Shown: positions 39,901-54,900 of the stretch, piece by piece
How the letters are laid out: each line of letters begins with the position of its first letter
How positions within the stretch are numbered: position 1 is the first letter of the stretch
NCBI GenBank assembly: GCA_013399855.1
Contig: VXAY01002384.1
Coordinates: 124,001-188,000 of the forward strand
Source: Oxyruncus cristatus
Taxonomy: Eukaryota > Chordata > Aves > Passeriformes > Cotingidae
Direction: 5' to 3'
DNA length: 64,000 nucleotides
The notes under the pieces: generated by a model
What the model was told of the DNA's origin: nothing
The model's input: only the letters and a program-made list of their open reading frames with translations
Database searches by the model: none
Program-made: the position numbers and the translations under genes

Positions 39901-42900
39901 ACTAAAACTTTACTCCTGGACTGTCCACAGTCATGGTCCTTGTCCATCCATTTCACAGTAACACCTAATTCAGCAGTGCAATACTAAATTACCACCACCA
40001 CAAAAAGTAAAGGAGCAGATACTGGATCTTCTCTGCTAATAAATGAGCATCAGGACAAAATTAGATTGAACTGCAAACACTACAATGAATCAGCTTGCTT
40101 TTTTTTTTTTTAAATTCGTACTGAAATAGCAGCTCTCTCCAACACAACTTGGAGATGTACTTGAGCTCCCTGATTTAACTGCAACATTTCTTAAAATTGC
40201 CATCATGACAAGAAGTAATTGCTGAATGTTACTGTGGCTTTTAACAGTATCTTCTTTAACGGTTTTGTTCTTATTCCCCACATAACTGCTCTTTGATGCA
40301 GAAGAAAATCCTTCTGCATTCTATTGTCTTTTTTAATTTTTTTTATTTAAATGTAATTTCTTTATTAGTCAAAGCCAGAAGCTGATCTGTCAAATATAGC
40401 ACAAACATGAAAGAGAACAACTTCTCACCAGACTCCAAATTGTAGCTTTGAAACTACAGCAATGTGTTGGACTTCAGGCCTACCTTTACATCTGTGGTCC
40501 TGACAGCTTTAACTTCAAGCTAGGAATCATGGTAACCCCACAGTAAAGTCTAAAACTTGTTTTTTGTGGTGACATTTACGGTGCCAGTTTCTTGGAGGTG
40601 GAATATCAGAATAGCAGGATCAGTTGTTAGTTATATAACCAATTATATAACCAGTATGTTAAATAAGAACTTCACTCCATGATAATATAAATCACTGTTG
40701 CTCTTCCATCCCTCACTGTGGAAAATCCAGGGGTTGCTTTTATTCCCGAACAGACCTCAGACCCATTTCACAGCATGCACCATTGAACAGTCTGTTTGGA
40801 TGGTCACAGAGCTGCTGAAGATCCCACTCGAACACTGAGTGGCCAAGACTTGGAATCACAGTCAGTGTACAAATCTCTGAGCAACCTCTGCACAGTGCTT
40901 AGAGCTCTGCATGCACAGTACTGCTGGCTCATTTGCAGCAGAACTTTTCCCACTGCAGGTGAATTGGCTGTTACTCAACAGATACCTGCCTGCCAACCCT
41001 TGTAGTAAAGTGTTTGCAGGGTATAAATATATATATATATCAGCCAAGTGTTACATGGCTCTCACAGCAGCTCAGCTTTTCAAAGCTCTACACACAGTAA
41101 ATATGGATAACACCACAAACACAGATGCACATGGGTAGTGCTGGGGGGTTTTCATATCTCTTTTTGAGGTTGCAACAGTTTTCCAGAGGGTGATCCTCAG
41201 CTCCCCACAAGGCAGAGTTCAAGGGTTATTATTTGTCGGCGGGTTGTGCTGTGTTTACCTTACAGCTCTGCACAAGTTGCTGGTGGGCTGCTGTGTTCTT
41301 ATTTGAAACAGCTGCATTCTGAGAGGCTGCAATAGTCTGAGTAGCAGCAGCTGCAGCTTGTTTAGCTGCAATCTTTGGAGAAAAAGAAACAGTTAAATCA
41401 GTGGTAAAAAAAAGGCCTGAGTAATTCAGAGGATGAAATACACTTTACAGGTAGCTTTGAGAGTACCAACTTTGACAGATTAATACATTATATCCCTTAA
41501 TTTGATTTGCCTTACGGAAACTCAGGATTGCTCTTCTCTCAGGGTGAAAATGATTTGAACACTGATATCCATCTCTAACTTGCCAATAAAGAAAAAGGTA
41601 GAATTAGAAGGATTCTACACTCTTCCACAGCTTAGGTGGCAACCTGAACAAAAGAATTCAAATACAAACAGCAGATATGGTCCAAACAATTGGCTCCTTA
41701 CAAAGGCCAGAGGAAACAGGCAAAGCAGATGCAATGCTCCACTCTGCTACATCAATACCTCTGACCAAGGCTCAAGGGAGCCAATTCCTACTGAGATTGC
41801 TCTATGGCAAGTTACTAAAATGATGAAGGGATCCACAGTACTGGTATTCCTGAGTCTAAAAGCACGTAGAGTCTAGAAGTGTTATTATCAACATCTCCCT
41901 ACTACAAAACTAAAAATTCGACAATTTATCCAAGGTATTTCAACATACCAACACCAACTGGCCCACTAAATACAACTAAACATGAAGTTCATTACACACT
42001 TCACTCCTTCTTAAGGCAATATATAACAGCAAAGCAAATAAAATGTTCTATCAATAAAACTTTCTTGCATGCAGTTAGAAAATGGCAGCCTTTGTTTCCT
42101 GAAATACTCCTGATTTTTAGTTCCAGAGAGACAAAGCAACTTGGTTTCCTACTCAGATCAGCTTGTTTGCCTCATCTCATTGAATTTGAATCAGACTACT
42201 GTAAAATCACAGTTGCAAAATAGGAATTAAAAAAGGCTTCTTTTTGTAATCTATCTTTTCTTCATTTCATGCAAGAATGGGAAGATCAAACCTTGCCTAC
42301 AAGACAAACCTCCAAGATACTTTATCCTTAGTGCACAGTAAATGGCCCTTCTCCCCCTCGGCTGTGCTACCAGATAGGATGTATCTTTTTACTTTCATTT
42401 CTGCTTCTTTGATTCTGAGTAATTTACCAGATTATTTGGATATGCTGAGATTCAATATAACTTTGTACCTTAATTTGTATTAATGTAATGGCAAATGTAC
42501 TCGTAAAGCCACCCAAAGGTATTGTGTGTAAGTGACAGATCATTCAGATAAATTAAAGCAGAAATGAAGCAGTTTCAGCTCAGCTGTTCTAATTTTCTGA
42601 CTAACGCCTTCGGAGTCAAACCCTTACACCACTTCACTACATCAGTGATACAAAGTGCTCCATTTCCTGAGGACTGTGGTATCATACCCTGCCATGTCTA
42701 ACCCCAAGCCTTGTACTTTGATCTGAGTTTACGGTGCTACCGTTCCGTGCTTAGCACTTTTACTGAAATAGCCATTTCTACTTCCCTAAAATTATCTGCA
42801 GATATTAGTTATCAAAAGGGAGCCAGCTGAAAATTCAACAAAATCTGGTTTCCAACCTCTAATCTGTTGACAATCTTCTTCTTGATGGCGTTCTGTGCAG

Positions 42901-45900
42901 CAGCATTGGTGGCCACCCGCAGTCCCTCCGCTGCTTCTCTCAGACGCTGCTGCTGATCCTCATTTTCAGGATTGGCTGCAGCTCCCTGCACAAGATTTCA
43001 GAGCAAAAACCACCAGTCTCAGTAAAAGTTATTGGAGAAAACATAGATGCATATCAAGGCTTTAGTTCCAGACAGTGTCTGCTACATCAGCCTTCATTTT
43101 CCTTGTATTATCCTACCCAAAGTTAGAAGAACACTAGAATACTACAGGCCTTCAACACAGAAAATCTATGGCCAGTGGAAGGTTGTTGCTGTGTATTTTT
43201 GGTACCTGGAGGAAGGGAGTTGAACATCTGCTTCATGCAGCACTTTGGGTGCTTGGGAAAAAAGCCTTTGTAAACTGCTTTCCCCTGTAATCTGCAATAA
43301 TGGGCTTGGAGGAAAGTAGGTTTGGGAAAGAAACAACCAGTTTTTAAAATTCTCAATTCAACACGCCCTGCAATACCTGCAGTCCGAAAATTAAGATTTA
43401 ACGCAGCAGGTTTTCTCCATTTGAAGTCTGAGAAATTACTGGGAAGCCAAGGAAACGCTCTGCAGCCAGGCATATGGACTGGATTCCCAGCAGAGCACTG
43501 TCCTGCTGCTGTAAAAATCATCCCAGTGCAGGATCTGGGAAACAATTCAAAGGGAGATAAATTTCTCCCTAGTGGATTTAATTAGGTTTCCAGCGCAGAA
43601 AGGAAAGAAAAGGTTAAATCAGCTGGAGGAAACTGTTCCTGAGACAGAGGAGAGTTGCTCTGTTAATGGTTTCTGTAACAGACTGCTGCAGTTCTGCTGT
43701 TCCACTTGGAACTGGTACAAGACTTTGCATCCCAGTGGTTGTGGCTGCTGGTACTGCCCTGGATGGCCCAAGTCATGACCACCCATCACAGGAAAGCAAA
43801 GCAGCGCAAGAATGGGTTTTTAAAACCCAAAAAACTCCAGGAAACGAATAAATTGCTTTTTAGGAACGTCCCTAAGATAAATCATTAAACGCTGAACATT
43901 TACAGGATAAGAGAAACCATCTCTCCCACAGCCACATCCCACCTATAACACCCCACATCCCACTCCTGCTCGTGCACAGCCCTGCAAGCTGAAGTGACAG
44001 CGCCTTTCCCCCGTACCTTTGCAGCTTCCACCATGCGGGCCGTAGAGTCTGCCAGGAGCTTTGCAGCAGCCAGAAGCTTCTTGGAGTTCTCCATATCTAT
44101 TTCTGCCTCAGCATCCGACCTCATGGCGTTGACGAGGTCGGAGGTGGCCTGTGCCAGCACCCGGGCCTGCCGCACCATCTCACCTGGGGGACACAACCGC
44201 GGTTGGACCTCCTTCCCTCCACAGGGCAGTTCTGCTTTCCCAAACTCGGCATCGTTTCACGAGACAAAATTAAAGTCACATTTGCTGCAGTATTTTTTTT
44301 TTTTTACTCGGAAGTGATACACATGCAGTTCGTGACTCGGAAGTTTTATAAACAAGATCTTGGATCGCAATATAAACCGCTACGGCGGAGTTTAAGAAAA
44401 AAATTTGTAGTATTTGCATTTGTAGTATTTGCATTCTAGATAACAAGACAACAGCCCCAAACCAATATTTGCATGTAATTTTGAATACACAGTTCAAGGA
44501 AACTCCTGTTCCAGAGAAGACTAATAATTTTGCTTTCAAATCACAGCCAAGATTTCACTCCTTCAATAAAAACTACCCATCTTTCACCCTGTTCTTCTTT
44601 TGGGGAATTATCTTCTGTCTAATATAAACTAAATTAAGAACTTTGTCAGAAGAGACTTAGCAGCATTAAGATCGTTTTGGACAAAAATAAGCTGTATATT
44701 TATGATTCTGGAGTCATGTTCTGGTCATGGTGAAGCACAGAGATGAAATAACAGTGCTTCTGAAGTGGATTCATACCCTTTCTAGAACAAATTCATTTGG
44801 TCACTAAAACATACACTCGGACTCCTTCATAAGTAGACTGGAACCAATAAAGCCTCTGGCTTTCCACAGGTTATCTACTCAAGCTGAATGTATTTGAGTC
44901 TAAGGCCTTGTTCTTTTCCAATGCTCTTAAAAAAATCATGGGAACAAAGACAGTAACAGCTTTTTACTTGTGTGTAAAGGTGAATTGTGGGCATCAGAAT
45001 TAAAAGGCCAGACTCCTCTGGTCAGGCATAGGCCAAAAAAATTACATTTTTCTAGCTGTCATCAACTGTTATCATTCCCAGTATGAAATTTTGCGATTAA
45101 AACTTTAAGCAATATTTGCTAACTCAGCTCCCAGTCCACATATACCATTTGAAAAAAAAAAAAAAAAAATCCCTCTAAATGCTCTTTCCTACAGTATTAA
45201 GTCAGTAAATCAAACAGATTACAAACAATAATACAGCAGTCATAGGCCAGAGTCTCTTTGCTGTTAAAACTGCAACCACAGTAGTGCAATTATAAATTGG
45301 AAACACAGACTGGAATCTGAATGCCTTCTACTGAAAACCAGGTATTGCAAAACAAGATATTTGACTGGTTTTCACTTGCCAGACAAGAAATGTTATTCAA
45401 GATCACCTCTTTCAGTGCATCTTTCTGTACAGGAGCTGAATCATGAGTGACAGCTAAACACAAAACCTGGCATGGTTTCCTGTGCACATCTACATTAATT
45501 AAATTCCTTAGGATACCTACAGAGCATTGGAAAACCTTTTCCACAACTTGAAGATTAAGAGTGGTTCAGCACACATTCTTCTGCATTTTTTAAAAATCTT
45601 AATTGCTCACATTTCTCATAAAGATTCTAGGGTCAAAATACACTGAGAATTTCACTAATTACTTCCTTGCATAATCCTCTGGAAGTGTCTGCATGGCTGT
45701 AATCACATTTCCTGAAAAAACAGAAACATCTGAAAGTTTTGCCTCTTCAATGTAACAACCAAGACAGCTCTACAATAAAAGATTGGTTTGTTCATATTGA
45801 CTGTAACATGAACACAGCTGTGACTGAAATGTTTTCTTTCCTGGCCTTGCATTGATACAACATGAAAAAAAATACCAAAACTATACTATTCACCATAACA

Positions 45901-48900
45901 GCTTTTAAAAACTGATTCCACTTTAAATTTTCTACGAACTGTCTTGATTTCCAGTTGATACTGCCCCTCCATACCGCTGCTACTTCACAACCACAACTAT
46001 TGAAACTTCACCATTCTAAGTCATCTACTGGTTCTTTACTGAAAATTCACACTGGCTTGGTTAAACATCTCAAGTTTGGGTTGGTTCTACAAGCTGCCCA
46101 TTTTAGAAGCATCACAGAAAAAAAAAAAAGCAGAAATAAGTTTCAAAACCTCCGGCAAAATCTATGCCTAAGAAAATCCACCACTGTGAAGTATTTGCCC
46201 GGGTGCCTGTTTTCAGAACTGGAGCTGAGATATTGCTACACAATCCTGTGAAGAGGTAGAGAACAGACAAAATCCTGCAGCAATCCTTTAGCATGATATT
46301 GATTGTTTTCACAGAATGTTCACTCCATCCAGCACTTTGTTGATTTAATATTATGGGTTGGATGAGCACCTCCCAGGCAACCGGCAGTAGGACAAGAGGG
46401 CTCGGTCTTAAGCTGTGCCAGGGGAGGGTTAGGTTGGATGTTGGGAAGAAGTTCTTTCCAGAGAGAGTGATCAGCCATTGGAAATGACTGCCCAGGGAGG
46501 GGGGGGAGTAACAACCCTGGAGGGGTTGAAGGTGAGACTGGGTGTGGCATCAGTGCCATGGGCTGGGAACCACGGCAGGGTTGGATCAAGGGTTGGACTT
46601 GATGACCTCGGAGGTCTTTTCCAACCTGGCTGATTCCGTGATTCTATGACAGCACTACTACACATCAGAGCAGGATTTTTACTTCCTTTCTTCATGAGGT
46701 GCACATCCCTGAGCAGTGGGAAGCTGCTGTTCCTTAGGGACACTTACCAGCATCCCCCATGGAGCTGAAGATGCTCTCTGTGACGCACATGATGGTGTCT
46801 GTGGCCTGGTCGTAGCGCCCGATGGGCTCCCCCCTGCTCGCAAACTGCCGCACGTGCTGCAGGAGGTCGTTCAGGGCCTGGCTCACGATGCTGGCAGCTG
46901 CACTGACCTGCTTCAGCAGCTCAGTGTCGTCTGTGGCAGCCTGGCAGGCCCTCACACAGTTCTCCACCGAGCGGTCTACCAGCTTCCCAGCCTCAATCAG
47001 CTGTTCCTGGCACACCGGAGAGCTGATGGTGGGACTCACAACCTGCACGGGGAGAGGGCACAGAGCACTCAGAACAGGCTGGCCTGATACTAACACAGTT
47101 TTTGGGACTCCACAGCAGCACCCAGTGGGACGATGCCTTGGCACCCTAGGAACACCAGCAGCCTCACCTTGGCACAAGCCACGAGCTGGGAAGTAGAGAG
47201 TGCACACTGTGTGGCAGCAGCAATGACCCTGTTCTGCAGGACTGTGTCCTCAGCGACCTGTGCCACGTTCTTGGCCTTCAGCACCAACATGGCAGCAGCG
47301 TTTGCAACGGCTTTGGCCAAACTCATCAGGACGTCCTGGTACAACAAAGGGAAAACTCAGTCTTAATCTAACAAGGTACATACTCTGTTGTTCATAAGAT
47401 CAGGTCTCCTGAAGGTTAGGAGTTCTTTTATATGAAAACTTCAACGTTTTGGTCTGTGTAAAGCAGCAGTCATAGCTATTGCTCAGAAACCCAGTGGCTT
47501 TCTGTTCTCAGCACAACCATTTCTCCATCTACATTATGAAGTTACTGCACTGAAGGAATATGGACTGTCAAGTTTTCAATTGGCTCAGAGCCCACAAGAA
47601 GAGACCTATGTCCCAAATTGTAATGTGCTTATCTTCACTTCCTGAAAATACACTATTAATGCAAAACCATCTGGAGGTCACCACTAAACATGTGACAAAT
47701 ATCTGCAATAAGGGTGACAACCTCAAGGACTCAACTGCTGAGGAGAGACAGGACTCGAGTTAATAACCAAATTCAAAGACTTAATTGCGCTTAACAGCAG
47801 AAACAACTGCAATTCCCTTTTTGAAAATGCCCTTTCCAAGCACAATTTTTTCTTGTCTATGATGTAAATGTAGCCCTACAAATTATTGCTCCTAATCAAA
47901 ACAGGTCTTAATTCCAGCACATTTTTCTCCTGTACCAAAATAATTTAGTTCCCTCTGAAACTGCGACATTAAAACACGCTCAGGTGTTAATTCCTGCAAT
48001 GAATAAGTTCAAATGATTTCTTTTCCCACTTAAAATCCCACATTCCATGTACTTGAGTTTTTTAGTGGGATGGAGTCCTCCTAATGCCTGTTCTGTTAAA
48101 ATAACCTGTTCTTGGCATTGAGTGAAAAAACCCAGACACATTTTTAACAGGGTATTTAAGAACAATGGTCTTAAAATGCTAATAGCAAACACGGTTAAGT
48201 CATGAGGCACTATGATTTTATAATTGCTAATACTACTAATCTTAAAAGAGATTTTGTTTGTAATATAGTCATTTTCTCCTACTCAGTCTACCAGAAAGTT
48301 TTATTAACTTCTGGTTTGCACACATACATACAGACACAGCAAACATGTACGGGAAAACTACTCCATGTAATGAGGAGAAATCCAGAGCAAACAGCTCTCC
48401 ATGAAGCATGAAAGCATCTGGATGATTCCCAGAACCACACAGGGGTTCTTATGAAAGCCGTCCTCTGTGATTGTGTAATTAAAACCAATTCAGAATGGAT
48501 TAACCTCAATTAGTACAGAGAAGCTCCAGCATTTCCTAAGCATACTTTGGGAAGCCTGGCTTTATGCAGAGACCTCGTTAGACAGCTGCCCAGCTCTGAC
48601 AGTGACAAGCAACCCCCTCATTACCTGGAACCTTTCATCTGTTTCATTCTCTCCAATTTGCCTCAGTAGCTCCCCACTTGCTTGTCCGATGCTTCCAGCT
48701 GCAGTCAAAACTGTCTGTCGAGGCTGCAAAAAGGTGACAGTGAAATACATTAATTCAGAGAAAATGAGCTTTGCTTTGAGGTTTAGATCTCCTCCAAGAA
48801 ATCCTGCACGGCTGTGCGATCAATACAGCCCCCCAAAAAATTTCACAACAAAAATACTTTGGAAAAATCTCTACTTTTCCACATGCACAACTGCACATCC

Positions 48901-51900
48901 ATATTTCAGGGGTTTCATCTGGTGTGTTCCCCCACAACATGCAAAGAATTTTGAAGAACTTGAACAGACTTTGCTGTCATAACTGCAAGGATAATTTAAG
49001 GATGGACAGTCAATATGATCTGAAACATGAGGAGATTTCATGTTCTTCAAAACATAAATACCTGAAGAGATCTAAGGCAAACTCTACGGACTCCTAATCA
49101 TAACAAATCAAATCATAAATCATAAATCCTGGTCAGTACTAGACTCCTTTCTGGAAAGCTACAACATACAAATTAACTTCACATTTCATATATCTAAGCA
49201 GACAAAAAGAGTAAGGAAAAGAGCCATGAATTAATATCTCTGCACTTCCTACTGAGTCATGGCACTGTTTGAAATTTGTTTCCAGAAGAGAACACAGTAC
49301 CCAGATTAATCAACTATTTATTACATAAATCAACCCCTGTACACAACACAGAACATCCTAATATCAAGGTGTAAGACTTAAAGGCACAGAGACAGACGAA
49401 GGATTAAGAAGTAGTCACAAAAGCTGCTTGCACAGGGAACATTAAGTGGCACTGAACAGGTGAGTGTAGAACCTAACCACTCAAAAAATCCAAAGCCATG
49501 CACTTCAGAGAGGGAACCTGAGGGGTTTCCATCTACTCACCTCTCCTGAAGTAGGTTGCACAGCCTTCAGCAGGTCTGAGACAGCACTGGCCAGTGTTCG
49601 AGCAGCTTTCAGGAGGTCTTCTCCACTTCCAACCTCATCGTCCATGAGAGCAGCAAGCAGTTTCACACCTTTGGACATCTCGGTGAGGTTGGAGGAGATG
49701 GTTGTGATTGCACATCCCACAGCAGTGTAATCAGTGTCAACGGGGTCCCCTGTAGAGCAAATGTTTTCTGTGATCAGAACACTTTATGGTTAAAAGGGAG
49801 ACAGGGGCAGCTGCCACGAGCTATACTCTCGAGAGACATTTCAAGGTAGCCAAGCAATGCCTATAAAGTAATTTGCACTTAAAAAAAATTAGACTGCTCT
49901 AAGTTGTCTGATTTCTACATTTCTTCTTCTAATAGAATTTCTCTTCATTCAATGTAATTGCTGAGAAGTCCACAGTGTCAGCTGTCTTTCCATACTGAAA
50001 GAACCTAAAGGAATACAGTCTTGTCCTGTTCAAGCCACTTGCAGCTCCTTCAACTTACCATTTGCTGAAGAAAAAATATCACCAATAAACACATAATAAT
50101 CTAACAACTGTCAATAATGCGTTCTTGTGGTAAGCTTGCAAACCCTCTCTACTTTATTGAATAAGCAAGCTACATCATATTTGCATTGGTGGCTGTACCT
50201 TCTGTGCGAGAGGGAAACTAAAGATACAAAAACTGTTGGGAGGGACACCAAGTTTGTTCCACACGTTACTGCACTACACCAGGGTGTTTCACTGACAATT
50301 TTTCTGCAGCTGCCCCATCCTCAGTTCCTCTGTTACTTGACTTAGACTGACACATGTCAGGAGACTGCAAGGAAACCCCTCCCATGGAAGTTCACCTGCT
50401 GTAAGGTTCACGACAGATGCAGTTCCTGCAGTGATTGCGTCCACCTGAGAGTGTATTTCATGTTTGGATTCATCAACCTTGTTCTGAACCCATACTCTGG
50501 ATGCCTGAAGAGCAATAACAAAACACAAGAATTAAGATTGCAGGGAGGCTCTGTAAGAGAGGATACCACGTGAATCTCCCATTCCTTCATGAACTTTTAA
50601 AAGTGAACCAGAGGACAGCCAGCAAGCCCTTAAAGTGAAATGTTAAAGCCAACATTTTCTTCTGCTGATTGCTTCACTACAGATTAGCTACCACACTTGA
50701 ACGGCTGCCCTTTGAAGGTAAATGCCATACGGTGCTTCCATGGAGGCTAAACACTCCTGACTGACAATCCCCCACAAGCAATAACCCTTCTTCTCTGTCC
50801 TCGTGCCCTAACCTGGATCAGGGGCAAGAGAATCAGATTTTGTTCTTATTTTTCACCCGTGTGGGAGGCAGTCACTCCCACCATAAATAGTGCCCACAAA
50901 ACAATAGCATTCCAGACATGTTTATGCGAGGAACTCTGCTACATCTGATCTCAGGAGCCTGATAAGAGTGAGGTGGAACACTGAACAGGAATTCCTTAGA
51001 GAGAGCACAGCATTTTATCCCATTTTAAAAGCTTCAGGAGGATATCACTTCAGATGTGGGGACAATGACCTGTAAACACCCCAGAGCACTAAGACTTGTT
51101 TCTCTGAGGGATTCGGAGAACTCACCATGTCCTGCCCCAGAGGAGGCAGGTTGTCCACCTCGCTGAGGTCGGCCTGTGCCTGCTGCACCGCGTGCATGCT
51201 GGTGTTGATGGTGCCCATCAGGGCCTGCTGGGCTGAGGTCTGCAAGGCAAAACAGGGCTTGTGCTGTGTTCCAAAGGGCACTCCAGGCACAGGTGACACG
51301 TGCATGAAGAGACAGTGAGTGACCACAGTCCAACACTCACACTGGGCCATTTCAGACCTGGTGCAATGCAGAAAGCCAGTCTCTCTCACAGTCGTTCACC
51401 TACATCATTTGCACTCCTCTGTACTTCCACACCTTTCAGCTTTCTCAGATCAAACAATGACCAACAGACACACAGAGAACACCCCAGAGCTGTCTTACTG
51501 ACCTGCACTCAAGGAACATGAAAACTCAATTTGCCTCTAGGATATCCTTACTGATTTCCTGGGACAGCTACCAATGTAATCAAAGACGACTCCAAACCTA
51601 AACTGTCATCACTGGGCACAGGTTAACAGAGAACTGCAGGGCTTCAGGCAGAGCAGGATGGAGACTCTGTTGGGTGTCTGTGGCACAGTTTTGGCTGCAG
51701 GGGTGGCCCCTGTGAGAAGAGGCCAGGGGTTGCCCCACGCTGGGCACACCAACAGAGCCAGGCAGGACACAGCTGAGCCCAGCAGCTGTGGCACCTCTGG
51801 GGAAGCATCTGCCAGAAAGGACAAACCATCACATGGCAGAGAGGGGGAAAAAAAGAGTTCATGAAACACCCCTGCAAAGGCCAGTGCCTGAGGGGGATGT

Positions 51901-54900
51901 GGAGGAGGTGCTGGGGCAGCAGAGTACAGGGGAGACCACAGTGGAGCAGGTATTCCCCTGCAGCCTGTGGGACAGCCCTGTTGGAGATATCCTCATATCC
52001 ACCCTGCACAGCACAGAGGGCCCCAGGCTGCAGCACGTGGGGATTTCCCTGGGAGAAGCTCCAGCCTATGGAGAGCCTGTGCTGGAGCAGGGCCCTGACA
52101 CAGAACCAGCACTGGAGTGGCATCTCCAAAGGACTGCAGCTCCCAGGGACCCACACTGAGGCCAGTTTATCCTGAATGACTGCAGCGATAAAATGCAGGA
52201 CACACTGGAGCTGTGGAAAAGTGTGAGAAGGAAGGAGCAGCAGAGAGAGGCTATTACAAGCTGACCACTTATGAGCAGGGAGCAGAACAGTCAGAAGTGA
52301 AGGAGTGAAGTTTGAGTTCTGTGTGAAAAAGGGGGGGGGGGCGGGAAGGTGTTTTAGTTTTCATGTTTCTCACCATCCAACTGTATTTTAATTGACAATA
52401 AATTAAATTCCTTTTTCCCAGGCTGGTTCTGTTTTGCCCATGAAGATAATTGGTGATCTCCATGTCTTCATCTCGACCTATGCCAGATAAAGCTTTTTTT
52501 ATCTTATTTATCCCACACACACACTTCTCATTGAGGAGCAGGAGCGGAAAAGCAGCTGGGTAGGCATTTGGCACTTCTAGTAGTATGTCATGATCTTAAG
52601 CATTGATTGGATTCTCAAAGACTTTTCAGGGCTTTTGAAAGCCTTTTAATTTAAATGAGAAAATGCACTACCTGCCTCAAGCCTACTAAAAAATTTCAAA
52701 ATTGGTGGGCTAGCGATAAGCTAAAAGTAAGCCCTTTCTTTAAAATTGCTTACTTTTGCCAGTCTTTCAACCACCTTTTTTACCCTTAAATACTGGTTTA
52801 ACTACTTAGAAGTAAAGAGAAGGCTGGAAGAGCCTGCTTTAAAGAACACAAATAAATAAATCAAAATGTGATATCCTAAATATGCCAGGGACACTCAAAG
52901 CTTGTGTTCGGTAGGACAGCCAGGAAGTTACAGCCAGGACTCCTGCCCTTAGAAATACGTATAAAACTCTGACTCCTTGCAGCGCAGACAAGTTCCCAAC
53001 ACAGAAGAGAGCTCCCAACACAAAACCCGGAGGTTGCTCACAAGTGGGGGCATGTGTCCTCTGTGCATCTGCCCGATTGTGACCTGCTGCTGGGGGGAAG
53101 GCATGATGCCGACGTTGAAGGTCTCGGGGCCGCTGGAGCCCGAGCGCATGACAGCGGGCAGCGCCACAGAGCCGTGCTCCACCTTCCCCGTCCGGTTGAA
53201 CTGCTGCTGCAAAATGGTAGGTCTGCAAAAAAAACAGGCAAAAAAAAAAACCCCCCATCCAACAGGCAATTCGTGAGCTCCTGCAAAATCAGGTTCTGCC
53301 AGCTGCTCTTCCTTTAGGATTTTAAATTGCGGTTTACAACGTTTGGAGAAGCCGGAAAACGTTACGTTTTTCCTTTCTAACTGTTTTCTAACATATTAGA
53401 AAAACAATCTAGGCCTTTGGGCAGATTTATTCATCTGCCTATTGTTATCATTTATTCATAATAAAATATCAATTTTCTAATAAAAATAAAGCTATTATTA
53501 ATAAAAGATAATTATGAATAGCACTAACAAGCAGGCACCAAGGAAAAGGCAATGTGCAATTTTGGTGCACATGGTACAACAGCTTTACCCCTTTTAGATG
53601 CCTGACAGACAGAACCAGAACAGGGTTTATGGCATAATAACTTCTTTGTTTCAGTTGTATCTATATTCTATTGTATCTGTATTCTGTATTCTATTGACTG
53701 ATCAATAGAAAATAATAGCACGAACCTTGTGGAGATGTCTTTTGCAAGCACTTCCTGGAATTGGGACAAAAACTACCATTCTTTCCTTCATCTTTATACA
53801 CATAAGCACAAAAGTACTTGCTAATAATCTGGTAGTCTATCAGATAATGGGCTGGGGGGCAGGATACTTTCAACAATAACAAATAAAGTTACTGCCATCC
53901 ATGGTCATGAGCTGCTTTGCCAGATATACTGCCTATGTTTAAGTATGATCCAGGCTTTAATAGATAGAAACGTTGACAGAAATTCAGGCTTTAAAAATAA
54001 CACACTGCTGGGGGAAAAAAACTGATTTCAACTGTGAAAAAACTTGTATTTATCTATTACAAGTTTTGGGCTTCTCTGCACAACACTTAGCTGACAGTAT
54101 ATGCTGGAAGTGCTTTGGAAAGGGCCATGCCAAAATAAAGCACTTCTGAACACGTGTGACCCATCAAAAGTTGAAATTACACGTAAGGCCATGTTAACTG
54201 TCTAACAAGTCTATCTCATATAAACCCTATGCTCAACAATAAATCAAGTGGACTTTTCACATACACACTGCTGACACTGCCATCCTCGGAGTTCCAAGAG
54301 GAGACCTGACTGGTTGATTACAGCTCATAATGTCAAAAATCTGTTTCTATTCTTTCGCTGCATGGAAGGATTTAACATTCCTTTTCATGAGCATAGCTCA
54401 CAGTTCTGCTTTTTACTGTGTTCAGTTACTTGCCCATCCAAACCATTGCCTGGCCTACCAAATATTCTCCTGTCAAAACCAAACCCTGACCCTTCCCCAC
54501 ACCAAATACCTGGTAGGTTTGTCTGGTGACTAAGCCAGCCCTGTTGGAACACAGTGTACAACTGAACTGACAGGAGTGACATTTACTGGAACCATGGAAC
54601 CAGCAGACACAAGCAGCCAAAACCTCATAAATCCTACGCTTTTGCACAAAGATCAAAAAAATAACACCACATTTTCAGTCTGCTTCATAATCCCCCTCTC
54701 CACCCCAGCATTTTACTGAATTACAGCCTGAGCTCCTTTGTTCAAGGGTCAAGTTAGCACAAACTGCTGGTTTCCTTAACCAACAATTTTGTGACAAATA
54801 CCCGCTCTTCAATCCTTGAAGGCATCTGAATTGCCTGGGGGTAATACTTCCTTCTATTGAAATACTCTGTAGAAAAACATTCTTTAACAGCAATAACTGT

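Noticed and set aside
41021..41040. TATA-like stretch as a possible internal promoter
   Set aside because: It is a simple AT microsatellite preceded by GTATAA, with no initiator, CpG enrichment or first exon nearby.
46716..47196. Overlapping + strand ORFs of 123-124 codons antisense to exons 11 and 12
   Set aside because: They are mirror frames of GC-richer, Ala-rich talin exons; the minus-strand reading is unmistakably talin-2.
53231..53254. A10/C7 block next to exon 6 as a possible frameshift
   Set aside because: It lies entirely in the intron, in the pyrimidine tract of the acceptor; the exon frame is intact.
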